A DNA stretch of 64,000 nt, from contig CAXXEH010000003.1 of the NCBI GenBank assembly GCA_963677935.2, positions 5,456,001 through 5,520,000 of the forward strand, given 5' to 3'. The position numbers and the translations under genes were made by a program. Of this stretch, positions 1 to 9,145 are shown piece by piece. The notes under the pieces are model-generated. The model ran no database searches. It had not been told where the DNA came from and was given only the letters and a program-made list of their open reading frames with translations. Numbering within the stretch: position 1 is the first letter of the stretch; the number at the start of each line of letters is the position of its first letter. Origin of the DNA: JAAFHB01 sp963677935 (GTDB lineage: Bacteria > Bacteroidota > Bacteroidia > Bacteroidales > Prolixibacteraceae).

Positions 1-1892
1 TCAACCTGAATATAGCAATATGGTTGTGGTTTACCGTGTTGTTTGCCAATTTCTCGGAAGCCATCGCCGAAGGGAGAGGGAAAGCCCAGGCTGACAGCTT
101 GCGTAAAAAACGCACACAAACTATCGCCCGAAAGATGACTGGTAAACAAGAGGTTTCTATTAATGCCACAGAACTTAAAAGGGGAGATGTTGTTGTTTGC
201 GAAGCCGGAAATGTTATTCCATCAGATGGAGAAGTGATTGAAGGGATAGCCAGTGTTGACGAATCGGCCATTACGGGCGAATCGGCTCCGGTAATTCGCG
301 AAAGCGGGGGTGACCGGTCTGCAGTGACCGGCGGCACCAAGGTGATCAGCGACAAGATCTTTATCCGTATTACTTCAGAGCCTGGCAACACGTTTATCGA
401 TCGGATGATCGCGCTGGTAGAAGGGGCAAAACGACAAAAAACACCCAATGAAATTGCGCTGTCAATTTTAATATCGGGTTTAACCATTGTCTTTTTACTT
501 GCTGTGGCTACACTTCCTGCATTTTTCAGTTACTCCCTTTCTGCGTCAGGGCTGCCAGAATCACAGAATCTAACGCTACCGGTATTGATAGCCTTACTTG
601 TATGCCTGATACCAACAACGATCGGAGGCTTATTGAGTGCTATCGGAATCAGCGGGATGGACCGGCTTTTACAACGAAATGTGATTGCAACCAGTGGTCG
701 TGCCATTGAAGCAGCAGGGGATGTTGATGTGCTTCTACTTGATAAGACTGGGACCATCACATTGGGCAATCGCATGGCAACAAATTTTATTCCGGCAGAA
801 AGGGTAACAATAGAAGAACTTGCAGCTGCGGCACAATTCTCATCGCTGTCGGACGAAACGCCTGAAGGGCGCTCAATTGTCGTTCTGGCCAAGGAAAAAT
901 TCAATATCAGAGGGCGTGAAGTTCATCAACTTAATCCTACATTTATCCCCTTCACCGCGCAATCCAAAATGAGTGGCGTTGATTATGAAACAGCAGAAGG
1001 CATAATTCATCAAATCCGAAAAGGTTCTTCTGAAGCAATCAGGACATTTATACATGGTAACAACGGATTTTATACCCAAAAAACGGATGATATTGTATCT
1101 GAACTTGCACGACAGGGGGCAACGCCTTTGGTTGTGGCAGAGGATAGCAGGGTGTTAGGTGTTGTCCATCTCAAAGATATTGTCAAAGGTGGGATTAAAC
1201 AGCGGTTTGCCGAACTTCGGAAGATGGGGATTAAAACGGTAATGATTACCGGGGATAATCACCTCACTGCAGCTGCCATTGCGGCTGAAGCCGGAGTTGA
1301 TGATTTTATGGCTGAGGCAACCCCTGAAGATAAATTGCGGCGCATCCGTCAAGAACAGGCTAACGGCCATTTGGTGGGTATGATCGGGGATGGTACAAAC
1401 GATGCCCCTGCACTCGCACAGGCAGACATTGGTATCGCCATGAACACAGGAACCCAGGCAGCGCGTGAAGCCGGAAATATGGTAGATCTGGACAGCAATC
1501 CAACCAAGCTGATCGAAGTCGTCGAGGTTGGCAAACAATTACTAATGACCCGGGGAGCCCTCACCACGTTCAGTATTGCCAACGATGTGGCCAAATATTT
1601 TGCAATCATTCCTGCAATTGCAGTTTCGCTCTATGCGGGTAAAGACGGAATTGGTCCCCTTTCAGCATTAAATGTGATGAACCTGGGGTCGCCCCATAGT
1701 GCCATTTTGAGTGCGGTAATATTCAACGCCTTAATAATTGTAATGCTAATTCCCCTGGCTTTAAAAGGGGTCGTTTATAAACCCGTTTCTGCCAATGTTG
1801 CATTGACCAGAAATCTGGTTATCTATGGATTTGGAGGGATTATCGCCCCCTTTATCGGGATTAAACTTATTGATATTCTAATTAATATGTAA
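1..1892 (+). CDS. kdpB: Potassium-transporting ATPase ATP-binding subunit KdpB (5' truncated by window edge)
   Basis: P-type ATPase subunit of the KdpFABC high-affinity K+ uptake complex in the inner membrane; it hydrolyses ATP to drive K+ import through KdpA. The reading frame is open from base 3 (NLNIAIWLWFTVLFANF...), so the true start lies before the window. The TTG at 24 is not the start, because the conserved WLWFTVLFANF segment of KdpB runs straight through it. Visible signatures are the TGES actuator loop, the phosphorylation motif DKTGT (Asp codon at 741), the hinge GDGTNDAPALAQAD near 1387-1428 and C-terminal membrane helices ending near 1892. About 630 residues are present of the usual ~680. 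kdpC follows after 10 bases; kdpA is presumably just upstream, outside the window. Assignment is very secure. Confidence 0.97.
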   Translation, partial: NLNIAIWLWFTVLFANFSEAIAEGRGKAQADSLRKKRTQTIARKMTGKQEVSINATELKRGDVVVCEAGNVIPSDGEVIEGIASVDESAITGESAPVIRESGGDRSAVTGGTKVISDKIFIRITSEPGNTFIDRMIALVEGAKRQKTPNEIALSILISGLTIVFLLAVATLPAFFSYSLSASGLPESQNLTLPVLIALLVCLIPTTIGGLLSAIGISGMDRLLQRNVIATSGRAIEAAGDVDVLLLDKTGTITLGNRMATNFIPAERVTIEELAAAAQFSSLSDETPEGRSIVVLAKEKFNIRGREVHQLNPTFIPFTAQSKMSGVDYETAEGIIHQIRKGSSEAIRTFIHGNNGFYTQKTDDIVSELARQGATPLVVAEDSRVLGVVHLKDIVKGGIKQRFAELRKMGIKTVMITGDNHLTAAAIAAEAGVDDFMAEATPEDKLRRIRQEQANGHLVGMIGDGTNDAPALAQADIGIAMNTGTQAAREAGNMVDLDSNPTKLIEVVEVGKQLLMTRGALTTFSIANDVAKYFAIIPAIAVSLYAGKDGIGPLSALNVMNLGSPHSAILSAVIFNALIIVMLIPLALKGVVYKPVSANVALTRNLVIYGFGGIIAPFIGIKLIDILINM

Positions 1893-1902
1893 ATCTGCAA
1901 AA

Positions 1903-2475
1903 ATGAAAACTCTATTCATATCGTTAAAAATATTCCTGTTTTTCACCATTTTAACCGGGGTAGTCTATCCGCTGTTAATAACAGGAATTGCTCAAATAAC
2001 CTTTCCTGCAAATGCAAATGGCAGTTTAATAGTGAAGGATCATAAAATAGTTGGAAGTGAATTAATCGGCCAGCATTTTGACAGCCCCATTTACTTTAAT
2101 TCCCGACCTTCGGCTAATTACTATAATCCATTACCTTCGGGTGGTTCAAATTTTGGATTAACGAATTCGAAGTTGAAACACACTGTTGATTCACTAAAAA
2201 GGCAATTTATTGTGTTTAATCATTCGGATCCCCGGTCTGAAATTCCTTCCGAGATGCTTTTCGCCTCTGCAAGTGGTCTGGATCCCCATATATCACTGAA
2301 TTCAGCCCTGTTGCAGGTGGAGCGCATTATTAAATGCAGACAATATAATGAAATCAAAAAACAACGTCTTTTACAAACAATTACATCACTTACCGAAGCT
2401 CCCCAATATTCGTTTCTGGGTGAGCAAAGAATTAATGTATTATTGCTAAATTTGAAATTGGATGAATTAAAATAA
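1903..2475 (+). CDS. kdpC: Potassium-transporting ATPase KdpC subunit
   Basis: Small single-pass subunit that stabilises the Kdp complex and helps ATP binding by KdpB. 190 residues, the normal family size. One N-terminal membrane helix (about residues 7-29, containing TGVVYPLLITGIAQ) is followed by the KdpC hallmarks: GSELIGQHF, YFNSRPSA.YNPLPSGGSNFG near residues 50-90, and the C-terminal DPHIS..SALLQVERI block. The spacer after SNFG and the C-terminus (LNLKLDELK) are typical of Bacteroidota versions. It lies 10 bases after kdpB and 12 bases before the HAMP-domain gene, so co-transcription is very likely. Confidence 0.96.
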   Translation: MKTLFISLKIFLFFTILTGVVYPLLITGIAQITFPANANGSLIVKDHKIVGSELIGQHFDSPIYFNSRPSANYYNPLPSGGSNFGLTNSKLKHTVDSLKRQFIVFNHSDPRSEIPSEMLFASASGLDPHISLNSALLQVERIIKCRQYNEIKKQRLLQTITSLTEAPQYSFLGEQRINVLLLNLKLDELK

Positions 2476-2487
2476 AATTGCGAAACT

Positions 2488-3378
2488 ATGAAATTATCAA
2501 TTCGCTCAAAATTCTCTACCGGAATGGTTTTTTTAACAATCATTCTGGTGCTGTCTATCTTCACGGCTTATTACATGAATAAAGTATCGAATGAAACCGG
2601 AGCCATTCTTAAAGAGAACTATTTATCAGTGGTCTATGCACGTGATATTGCAGAGGGGTTAACAAAAATGAACCAGGAGATTACAAGAAGTTTTGTAATG
2701 AACGTTAACGCCGATACCCTAATTCTTAAAAATGAGCTTAAGATTGTCGGCAAATCATTTCTGGCTGAGAAAAATAACATTACAGAACCTGGGGAAGATA
2801 AATTGGTTGCAGAAATTGAAACGGGTTTAAAAGAATACGGCGACTCGGTTTCGAAGTATATGGAATCACCTCACCTGATTACACGGGTTCTCTACTTGCA
2901 AAAAAAGTTTGATGCATTATACCAACAGTTAATGCTATTGTCACAAATGAACGGAAAAGCAATTGAAGTAAAAACTGATAATACCAAAATTTCTTCACAG
3001 GATGCGTTGACACAAATGTCAATTATTGCGACTTTGTGTTTTATAATTGCCCTATTCTATTCCTATAGTTTCTCCTCCTACTCCAATGAACGATTTACCC
3101 AATTGTGCAATGGAATAAGAAAATTTGGGTATGGAAATTATAGTCATCGACTTGATTTTGAGGGTGCAGATGAATTCAACGAAATTTCATCTGTTATTAA
3201 CGACATGGCAGAAAAATTAAACGAAAAGAACAATAAAAGTAGTGTAACTTTACCTGATGAAATGGAAAGAGCTTTGCATAAAAGAGATATTGATGAGTTG
3301 AAAATTGTTTTAACCAGGATCAGGAATATAGAAGAACAAGCTGAAGGAATAATTGCAAGGTTAGAAGATAAAATTTAA
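2488..3378 (+). CDS. Membrane 4-helix-bundle/HAMP protein without a kinase domain, in the kdp operon
   Basis: Predicted inner-membrane sensor-like protein of 296 residues. A first membrane helix (about residues 12-30) is followed by a ~140-residue helical extracytoplasmic segment resembling the MCP/NIT-type four-helix bundle (MNKVSNETGAILKENYLSVV). A second helix lies at about 175-195 and a HAMP-like segment at about 198-245 (FNEISSVINDMAEKL). The tail is a short charged coiled coil with no histidine-kinase, methyl-accepting or diguanylate-cyclase domain. It sits between kdpC and kdpD with gaps of 12 and 4 bases. I infer that it supplies an external sensory input or scaffold to KdpD; this is not shown by the sequence. 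It could also be a remnant of a full kinase, but its length and intact frame argue against recent decay. Confidence 0.8.
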   Translation: MKLSIRSKFSTGMVFLTIILVLSIFTAYYMNKVSNETGAILKENYLSVVYARDIAEGLTKMNQEITRSFVMNVNADTLILKNELKIVGKSFLAEKNNITEPGEDKLVAEIETGLKEYGDSVSKYMESPHLITRVLYLQKKFDALYQQLMLLSQMNGKAIEVKTDNTKISSQDALTQMSIIATLCFIIALFYSYSFSSYSNERFTQLCNGIRKFGYGNYSHRLDFEGADEFNEISSVINDMAEKLNEKNNKSSVTLPDEMERALHKRDIDELKIVLTRIRNIEEQAEGIIARLEDKI

Positions 3379-3382
3379 GAAA

Positions 3383-6070
3383 ATGGGTAATCCAGATAAT
3401 CGCCCAAATCCGGATGAACTTTTGGCTTCGATCTTACAGGATGAAGCGAAAAGCAAGCGGGGAAAACTGAAGATTTTCTTTGGAATGTGTGCTGGTGTGG
3501 GTAAAACCTATACTATGTTGCAGGCAGCAAGGGTTGAAAAATTGAAGGGCTGCGACATTATTATCGGATATATCGAAACCCACAATCGCAAAGAGACTGC
3601 GGCTCTTGCAGAAGGCTTTGAACTAATAGAAAGGAACCGTTATAATTACAAATCCACCATGGTTCAGGAGATGGATCTCGATGCAATTATTGCGCGAAAA
3701 CCCCGGATTGTGCTTGTGGATGAACTGGCACATACGAATGCTCCCGGGAGTCGTCATGTCAAACGATATCAGGATGTTCAGGAGCTTCTTGAGAATGGGA
3801 TCAATGTTTATACCACAGTAAATGTGCAGCATCTGGAAAGCCGCTCTGAAACTGTTGCTCAAATTACAGGAATAACAGTCCGTGAAACCTTACCCGATGA
3901 AATCTTCGAAAACGCTGATGAGGTTGAACTTGTTGACCTAAGCCCGGATGAATTATTGCAGCGTTTATCCGAAGGTAAGGTTTATACCCCGGAGAGGTCG
4001 CGCGAGGCAATCCTGAACTTTTTCCGTAAGGGGAATATTACAGCACTTCGTGAAATGGCCTTGCGAATTGTTGCTGAACGGGTTGACAAGCAATTGCATG
4101 ATTACATGCAACAAAAGCAAATCAGAGGCCCATGGAAATCGGGTTCACACCTTTTGGTCGCGATCGATTACAAGATAGAATCAATGCGGTTGTTAAGATG
4201 GGCAAAGAACCTTGCCTATTCGATGGGTGCGAATATCCAGGCTGTTTATGTCGAGACAGCGCATCAACTCACTCTGAAAGAGGATGCTCAGCTCAATAAG
4301 AGCATAAATCTTGCCAAGCAACTTGGAATTAAATTCAGAATTGTCACTAATTCAGACGTGGTCAGCGCTATTGTCGATTTTGCCAGGAAAGAGAATGCCA
4401 CCCATATTATCGTTGGAAAACCGAGAGTCAGGAACTTATTTACGATGCTTCGGCTTGGTAATTTTGTTAACCGGCTGATCAGGTATAGCGGGAATATCGA
4501 TGTTTATATACTTGGCTCAGATACCCAGGCGAAAGGGAGATATAAAGAGAAGATTCTGGTCCCATCCTTCACCTCGTCCCTGCGTGAATACCTGACCGCA
4601 ATACTCCTTGTTTTTTTGGTCTCCACTACCTGTTACCTGCTTAAAGAGTTCATCGTTTATCAGATTGTATCATTCGGATTGCTGTTCCTGGTCTCAATTC
4701 TTGCTATTTTTCTGGGCTCGGGGCCAATTTTGCTTGCTGCAGCCTTAAGTGCACTAATTTGGGACTTTTTTTTCATTCCTCCACAATTTACGCTGCATGT
4801 AGGTAAGGCCGAAGATCTTTTAATGCTGATTATGTTTTTCATTATTGCGCTGTTGAATGGGATTCTCACTTCCAGAGTGCGGCGGCAGGAGCAGAAAATC
4901 AGGATACGTGAAGAACGTACCCATGCGCTCTATCAGCTGACCAGGGAGCTGAATAATGCATCCGGAATCGAGGAGGTATCGCAAATTGCAATGAAATATG
5001 TTCAGAAATATTTTAATCTTGACTCAGCAATAATTCTTAAAACAGATTTAAACCAACTCGATTCTCAAGTTCAGCCAGGGACAATTATTGAATTATCAGA
5101 AAATGATTTCAGTGTCGCGAACTGGGTTTTTCGAAATTCTTCCCCCGCCGGCAAATATACCAATACGCTTCCATCAAATACCAATACCTTTTATCCGATG
5201 TCCGGAAATAAAGGGAATATGGGGGTTATTGCAGTCAGGCAATCAAATGTTTTTACACAAGGGGAAGAGCAATTCTGGGAAGCATGCCTTTCGCAGATAT
5301 CAGGTAAGTACGAACGTGAATTCCTCCGTAACGCCGCTAAAAACACCTATATTTTAAGCGAATCGGAGAAATTGTATAAGACACTTTTCAACTCGATTTC
5401 GCATGAGTTAAGAATTCCCGTTGCAACAGTACTTGGAGCATCGGACACCCTCCTGTCACAAAGTTATCCTGAAGAGATACGGCAAAAACTCTATAATGAA
5501 ATCAGCATTGCTTCAGTCCGGCTTAATAGGTTGATTGAGAATCTTCTGAATATGTCGAGACTTGAGTCAGGACACATAAAGCCGAGGCCGGATTGGTGTG
5601 ATGTTCATGATTTGGCAAATACAGTTGCTGATACGTTAAAGTCTGAATTAAAGCTTTTTAAACTTTCGACAGTTATACCGGCAGAGATGCCACTTGTGAT
5701 GATAGATTTTGGATTGATCGAGCAGGTTCTTCATAATCTGATACTGAATGCAACACAGGTTGCCCCGGCCGGAAGTGTGATCAGGCTTAAGATGTTTTAT
5801 GACAATGGCTTTCTCAATGTCCACGTGATGGATAGGGGACCTGGATTCAATCCGTCAGAATTGAATTATGTATTCGATAAGTTTTACAGGGGTAAGGATG
5901 CCAAAGCCGGGGGTACAGGGCTGGGCTTGTCAATTGTAAAAGGATTTGTGGCTGCCCAGGAAGGGACAATTATTGCGGAAAACAGGGTAAACGGAGGTGC
6001 TAAATTTATTTTGAAAATCCCTGTCAGAATTCAGGATTTAAACCAGCATTTTAAAAATGAAGATCAATGA
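3383..6070 (+). CDS. kdpD: Osmosensitive K+ channel histidine kinase KdpD
   Basis: Sensor kinase that responds to K+ limitation and turgor and phosphorylates KdpE. 895 residues with full architecture: an N-terminal KdpD domain with Walker A GMCAGVGKT (residues 34-42) and the DELAHTNAPGSRH block; a universal-stress-like domain (about 250-370); four closely spaced membrane helices (about 400-500); a GAF-like region (about 530-650); and a HisKA/HATPase_c kinase core with phospho-acceptor His674 in SISHELR. The ATP lid is visible as DRGPGF and GGTGLGLSIVKGF. It follows the HAMP gene by 4 bases and overlaps kdpE by 4 bases (ATGA), implying translational coupling. Confidence 0.97.
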   Translation: MGNPDNRPNPDELLASILQDEAKSKRGKLKIFFGMCAGVGKTYTMLQAARVEKLKGCDIIIGYIETHNRKETAALAEGFELIERNRYNYKSTMVQEMDLDAIIARKPRIVLVDELAHTNAPGSRHVKRYQDVQELLENGINVYTTVNVQHLESRSETVAQITGITVRETLPDEIFENADEVELVDLSPDELLQRLSEGKVYTPERSREAILNFFRKGNITALREMALRIVAERVDKQLHDYMQQKQIRGPWKSGSHLLVAIDYKIESMRLLRWAKNLAYSMGANIQAVYVETAHQLTLKEDAQLNKSINLAKQLGIKFRIVTNSDVVSAIVDFARKENATHIIVGKPRVRNLFTMLRLGNFVNRLIRYSGNIDVYILGSDTQAKGRYKEKILVPSFTSSLREYLTAILLVFLVSTTCYLLKEFIVYQIVSFGLLFLVSILAIFLGSGPILLAAALSALIWDFFFIPPQFTLHVGKAEDLLMLIMFFIIALLNGILTSRVRRQEQKIRIREERTHALYQLTRELNNASGIEEVSQIAMKYVQKYFNLDSAIILKTDLNQLDSQVQPGTIIELSENDFSVANWVFRNSSPAGKYTNTLPSNTNTFYPMSGNKGNMGVIAVRQSNVFTQGEEQFWEACLSQISGKYEREFLRNAAKNTYILSESEKLYKTLFNSISHELRIPVATVLGASDTLLSQSYPEEIRQKLYNEISIASVRLNRLIENLLNMSRLESGHIKPRPDWCDVHDLANTVADTLKSELKLFKLSTVIPAEMPLVMIDFGLIEQVLHNLILNATQVAPAGSVIRLKMFYDNGFLNVHVMDRGPGFNPSELNYVFDKFYRGKDAKAGGTGLGLSIVKGFVAAQEGTIIAENRVNGGAKFILKIPVRIQDLNQHFKNEDQ

Positions 6071-6750
6071 CTTACACTGATACCATATTAATTATTGATG
6101 ATGAGGTGCAGATTCGCCGGTTACTTGAAATTACCCTGTCAGCAAACGGGTATAAAATTTCTGAGGCTTCAACAGGGAGGGAAGGATTGATTCATGCTGC
6201 CACTGTACATCCGGTCCTTATCATCCTGGATCTTGGTCTTCCTGATGCCGACGGGATTGAAATTCTTAATAAACTTCGGGAGTGGTACCTTAAACCAATA
6301 ATTATACTTTCTGTCCGAAATTCCGAGGAGGATATTATTCATGCCCTGGATAACGGTGCAAATGATTATCTGACAAAACCATTCAGAACAGGAGAGTTGC
6401 TGGCCCGGATACGTGTGGCAATCCGACAAAGCAAGGGGGAGTCTGACAACCCGATTCTTACCTTTGGAACTTTAACCATTGATCTAGCCAGTCATATGGT
6501 TCGAAAAAATAATGAAATCGTGAAGCTTACCTCAACAGAATTTTCCCTTTTAGCCCTGTTGGCAAAAAATGAAGGTCGGGTATTAACTCACCATTTTATT
6601 TTAAAAGAGATTTGGGGGATGGGTTATCTGGAGCAAACCCAGTATTTAAGGGTTTTTATGGCACAGCTACGCAAAAAGGTGGAAGATGATCCGGCAAAAC
6701 CTACCTTACTCAATACCGAATCGGGCATTGGTTACCGCTTTGGAGGATAG
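6067..6750 (+). CDS. kdpE: KdpE-type OmpR-family response regulator
   Basis: Response regulator, 227 residues, partner of KdpD and presumed activator of the kdp operon. The receiver domain (1-~120) has the acidic pair in IIDDEVQIRRLL, phospho-acceptor Asp55 in LIILDLGLPDADG and the conserved Lys in YLTKPF. The C-terminal winged-helix DNA-binding domain (about 128-225) ends in TESGIGYRF, typical of the OmpR family. The start ATG is embedded in the kdpD stop (ATGA). The operon ends here: thpR approaches convergently about 55 bases beyond, and I see no strong terminator hairpin between them. Confidence 0.95.
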   Translation: MTYTDTILIIDDEVQIRRLLEITLSANGYKISEASTGREGLIHAATVHPVLIILDLGLPDADGIEILNKLREWYLKPIIILSVRNSEEDIIHALDNGANDYLTKPFRTGELLARIRVAIRQSKGESDNPILTFGTLTIDLASHMVRKNNEIVKLTSTEFSLLALLAKNEGRVLTHHFILKEIWGMGYLEQTQYLRVFMAQLRKKVEDDPAKPTLLNTESGIGYRFGG

Positions 6751-6805
6751 CCGACAATGCGGTGAATCAAAGAGAGTTTGAAATTAATTGTTGTAACATC
6801 CAAAC

Positions 6806-7375
6806 TTATGGCCCAATTGAAAAAACTTCTATCGGAACATATTGAGCGCCGGTTGGAAGTAGTTTGCTTTCAAAAAGGATCACTTTTGATGCCTCATAGC
6901 TAAGAGGCTCCATCAATTGCCCCTCCTTTAGTGCACTTTCCAGATCTTTGTTAACCTCCTGTTTTGGAAGAAAGCGCCCTAAGGTCAGATGGGGGCGGAA
7001 ACGAGTTTCATCCGAAATAAAACCCAGGCTTTCGACTGATTTGTCTATAGCTTTCTTTAGATCGAAAAGTTGATCAGGAGCATTTATCCCAAGCCATAAT
7101 ACCCTGGGCTTGTTCCCCTTTTTAAAAATGGCAGGACCTGATACTGAAAATGAAAAAGGAGAAAAATCGATCAGGGTGGAACGCATTATTTCAGTAAGTT
7201 CGGGAATTTGATTTGCCGGGATTTCTCCAAAAAAGAAGAGTGTCAGATGAAAATATTCAGGTTTAACCCATTTAATATGGTAATTGTGAAGCCAGTTTTG
7301 CATCTGTTTCATTTTTTCGGCAACCGGCTCAACCGGCTCCATTGGCAAAGCCAGAAAAACTCTTTTTCGATCCAT
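6806..7375 (-). CDS. thpR: RNA 2',3'-cyclic phosphodiesterase (2'-5' RNA ligase family)
   Basis: Member of the 2H phosphoesterase superfamily, which hydrolyses 2',3'-cyclic phosphate RNA ends. The two family-defining H-x-T/S-x motifs are present: HLTLFFFG (about residue 44) and HLTLGRF (about residue 129). Length about 189 residues, normal for ThpR. The longer reading frame would begin with GTG at 7378; the adjacent ATG at 7375 gives MDRKRVFLALPM, the usual ThpR N-terminus, so I use it. It lies 32 bases downstream of the secreted-protein gene on the same strand, so the two may be co-transcribed. Confidence 0.9.
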   Translation of the reverse strand: MDRKRVFLALPMEPVEPVAEKMKQMQNWLHNYHIKWVKPEYFHLTLFFFGEIPANQIPELTEIMRSTLIDFSPFSFSVSGPAIFKKGNKPRVLWLGINAPDQLFDLKKAIDKSVESLGFISDETRFRPHLTLGRFLPKQEVNKDLESALKEGQLMEPLSYEASKVILFESKLLPTGAQYVPIEVFSIGP

Positions 7376-7407
7376 CACTTAAGTTTTCTGAAAATTTACT
7401 TTTGTGT

Positions 7408-8997
7408 TTAATACTTAGGCAATAAAGTACTCAGGACATTTGAAATCTGTTGTTCTGAAAGCGCCTGATCGTTTATCAGGATGGCGGTTGCCAGTTTTCC
7501 TACTCTGGCAGGATTACTAATGTTGGCCCGACACCACTTTTGCAGGACTGAAACCTGAGAACCGTTCACAAAACGGAGGTTGAATGGTTCGTCGCCATTT
7601 CCATCGTTTACATAGCGGTGAACATTCCACCAATCTATCAGGGCTTCCAATCCTTCAGCTATTTTTTTTGCTGCCTGTTCATCGGAGGTGGCTGGCTCAG
7701 CGATCGCCTGCAATAATTTAATGCGGCAATCTACTTGTTGGGCCAATATTTCAAGGTAACGTTCCGCGCCACCGGGGATATATTTTGCCGGTTCATTTGT
7801 AAGTATTGCGTTTTTCAATCGCTGGGGCAGGTCGGCAGGGAGTGTTTTTAAGTCACGACTCAGACATTGCCAGGCAGGAATGAGTATTTCTGAAGGGCCA
7901 CCAAGAAAAACGGCAAAGTCCTTTAATACCTCTTCATCCGATTTGGAAAGATAGCTTAAATCATGTGAACCCCGGGCAAAAAAGTAGATGTTTGGTAACA
8001 CCATAACCGGTTGCTGGGCATTTCCGAATACCCCGGAGGCTAAACCGGCATATTTGGATTCTTCTTTAAGGATCTGACGAATAAGTTCAAATTGGAGGAT
8101 CGTAGCCGGGGGAGTCGGCTCAAATTCGATCGCCTCATAACACAATAGTGTGGAACGGTTGATCAGTCCCAACGAATCGGCCAGTTCAATGTTCACGCGA
8201 CCATTGGCCCAGTCGGAACGATGCGACCTGCCGGGAAGTAATTCCCATGGTTCTGGCATGGCCGTTTTAAAAAGTTTCATCTCTGCGGCGGTGAAAGGTT
8301 TAATAAGTGCAGGCGGATTGGAAGGTTTTCCACCCCAAACACTCTTTGTTCCCCAACCGGACCAAATCCATGGGATCAGTCGCTGCCGTGAAGGATTAAC
8401 CCCGTATCGGTCAACCGCTGCACGGTCCGAAAGAAATACTTTGAGCCAATCATCGGGTCTGGTTCCGGCATATCCTCCCGGATCACCGTCAATGGTAACG
8501 TAGGCATCTGCATTGTTGAGAATTGCCATCATCGCTGTTCGATGGGCCAGATAGGGTCCCGCCTCCGCTGGATCATCCATGCGGATGTTTTTCCAGTTAT
8601 GATATGGATTTCGTTGTTTCCAGGGCTTTGATAAAACAGATGAATCGGGGGTGAGATTGGGGCATTGCATCAACCAACATTCTAAAGTCGCACCATGTGC
8701 ATCATCAATCGTCTTCCTAAACTCACGTAAGGCTAATTGGTCATCTTTGTGCAGAGGCATGGGGATTGCTTCAAGCATCGGCCAGATCCCCACCCGATCG
8801 TAACCCATGCGGTTAAGCAGCATAAACATGTTCTTGAAATCATCACGTTGCCAGGTTCTTACAGCAAATGGGTAATTAAAAAACCAACCTTCGTGCAGAT
8901 AGAATCCCACATGCCGAAAAGAGGGTTTGTCAGCAAAAGCACCAAAAGTGAACAATCCAAATAAAAGGGTCAGGACCTTCAATTTAATAAATCTCAT
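7408..8997 (-). CDS. Secreted protein of unknown function, possibly TIM-barrel-like
   Basis: 529 residues with a clear signal peptide (MRFIKLKVLTLLFGLFTFGAFA, cleavage predicted before DKPSF). I do not recognise a named family. The N-terminal ~330 residues read like an alpha/beta barrel of a glycoside-hydrolase-like protein (GFYLHEGWFF, YDRVGIWPMLEAI, AYVTIDGDPGGY, LIPWIWSGWG), rich in Trp and acidic residues. The last ~130 residues are helical (EILAQQVDCRIKLLQ, LIDWWNVHRYV), as in helical C-terminal domains of some barrel glycosidases. Asp/Glu residues such as those in TIDGDPGG and YEAIEFEP could be catalytic, but this is a guess. It is transcribed towards thpR. Confidence 0.75.
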   Translation of the reverse strand: MRFIKLKVLTLLFGLFTFGAFADKPSFRHVGFYLHEGWFFNYPFAVRTWQRDDFKNMFMLLNRMGYDRVGIWPMLEAIPMPLHKDDQLALREFRKTIDDAHGATLECWLMQCPNLTPDSSVLSKPWKQRNPYHNWKNIRMDDPAEAGPYLAHRTAMMAILNNADAYVTIDGDPGGYAGTRPDDWLKVFLSDRAAVDRYGVNPSRQRLIPWIWSGWGTKSVWGGKPSNPPALIKPFTAAEMKLFKTAMPEPWELLPGRSHRSDWANGRVNIELADSLGLINRSTLLCYEAIEFEPTPPATILQFELIRQILKEESKYAGLASGVFGNAQQPVMVLPNIYFFARGSHDLSYLSKSDEEVLKDFAVFLGGPSEILIPAWQCLSRDLKTLPADLPQRLKNAILTNEPAKYIPGGAERYLEILAQQVDCRIKLLQAIAEPATSDEQAAKKIAEGLEALIDWWNVHRYVNDGNGDEPFNLRFVNGSQVSVLQKWCRANISNPARVGKLATAILINDQALSEQQISNVLSTLLPKY

Positions 8998-9145
8998 GAT
9001 CTGATTTTTGAATTACGATTATCCCATAAATTTAGTGAGTTATTTGCAATTTTTGATAGGTTCATCCATTCAGAAAAACAAAACTTCTTAAGAATGTTAA
9101 CTGAACTACATTTTGTATTTTTATGAAATAAAATATTGAGTTACT

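Noticed and set aside
24..26. TTG as the start of kdpB
   Set aside because: The conserved WLWFTVLFANF block continues upstream of it; the gene begins outside the window.
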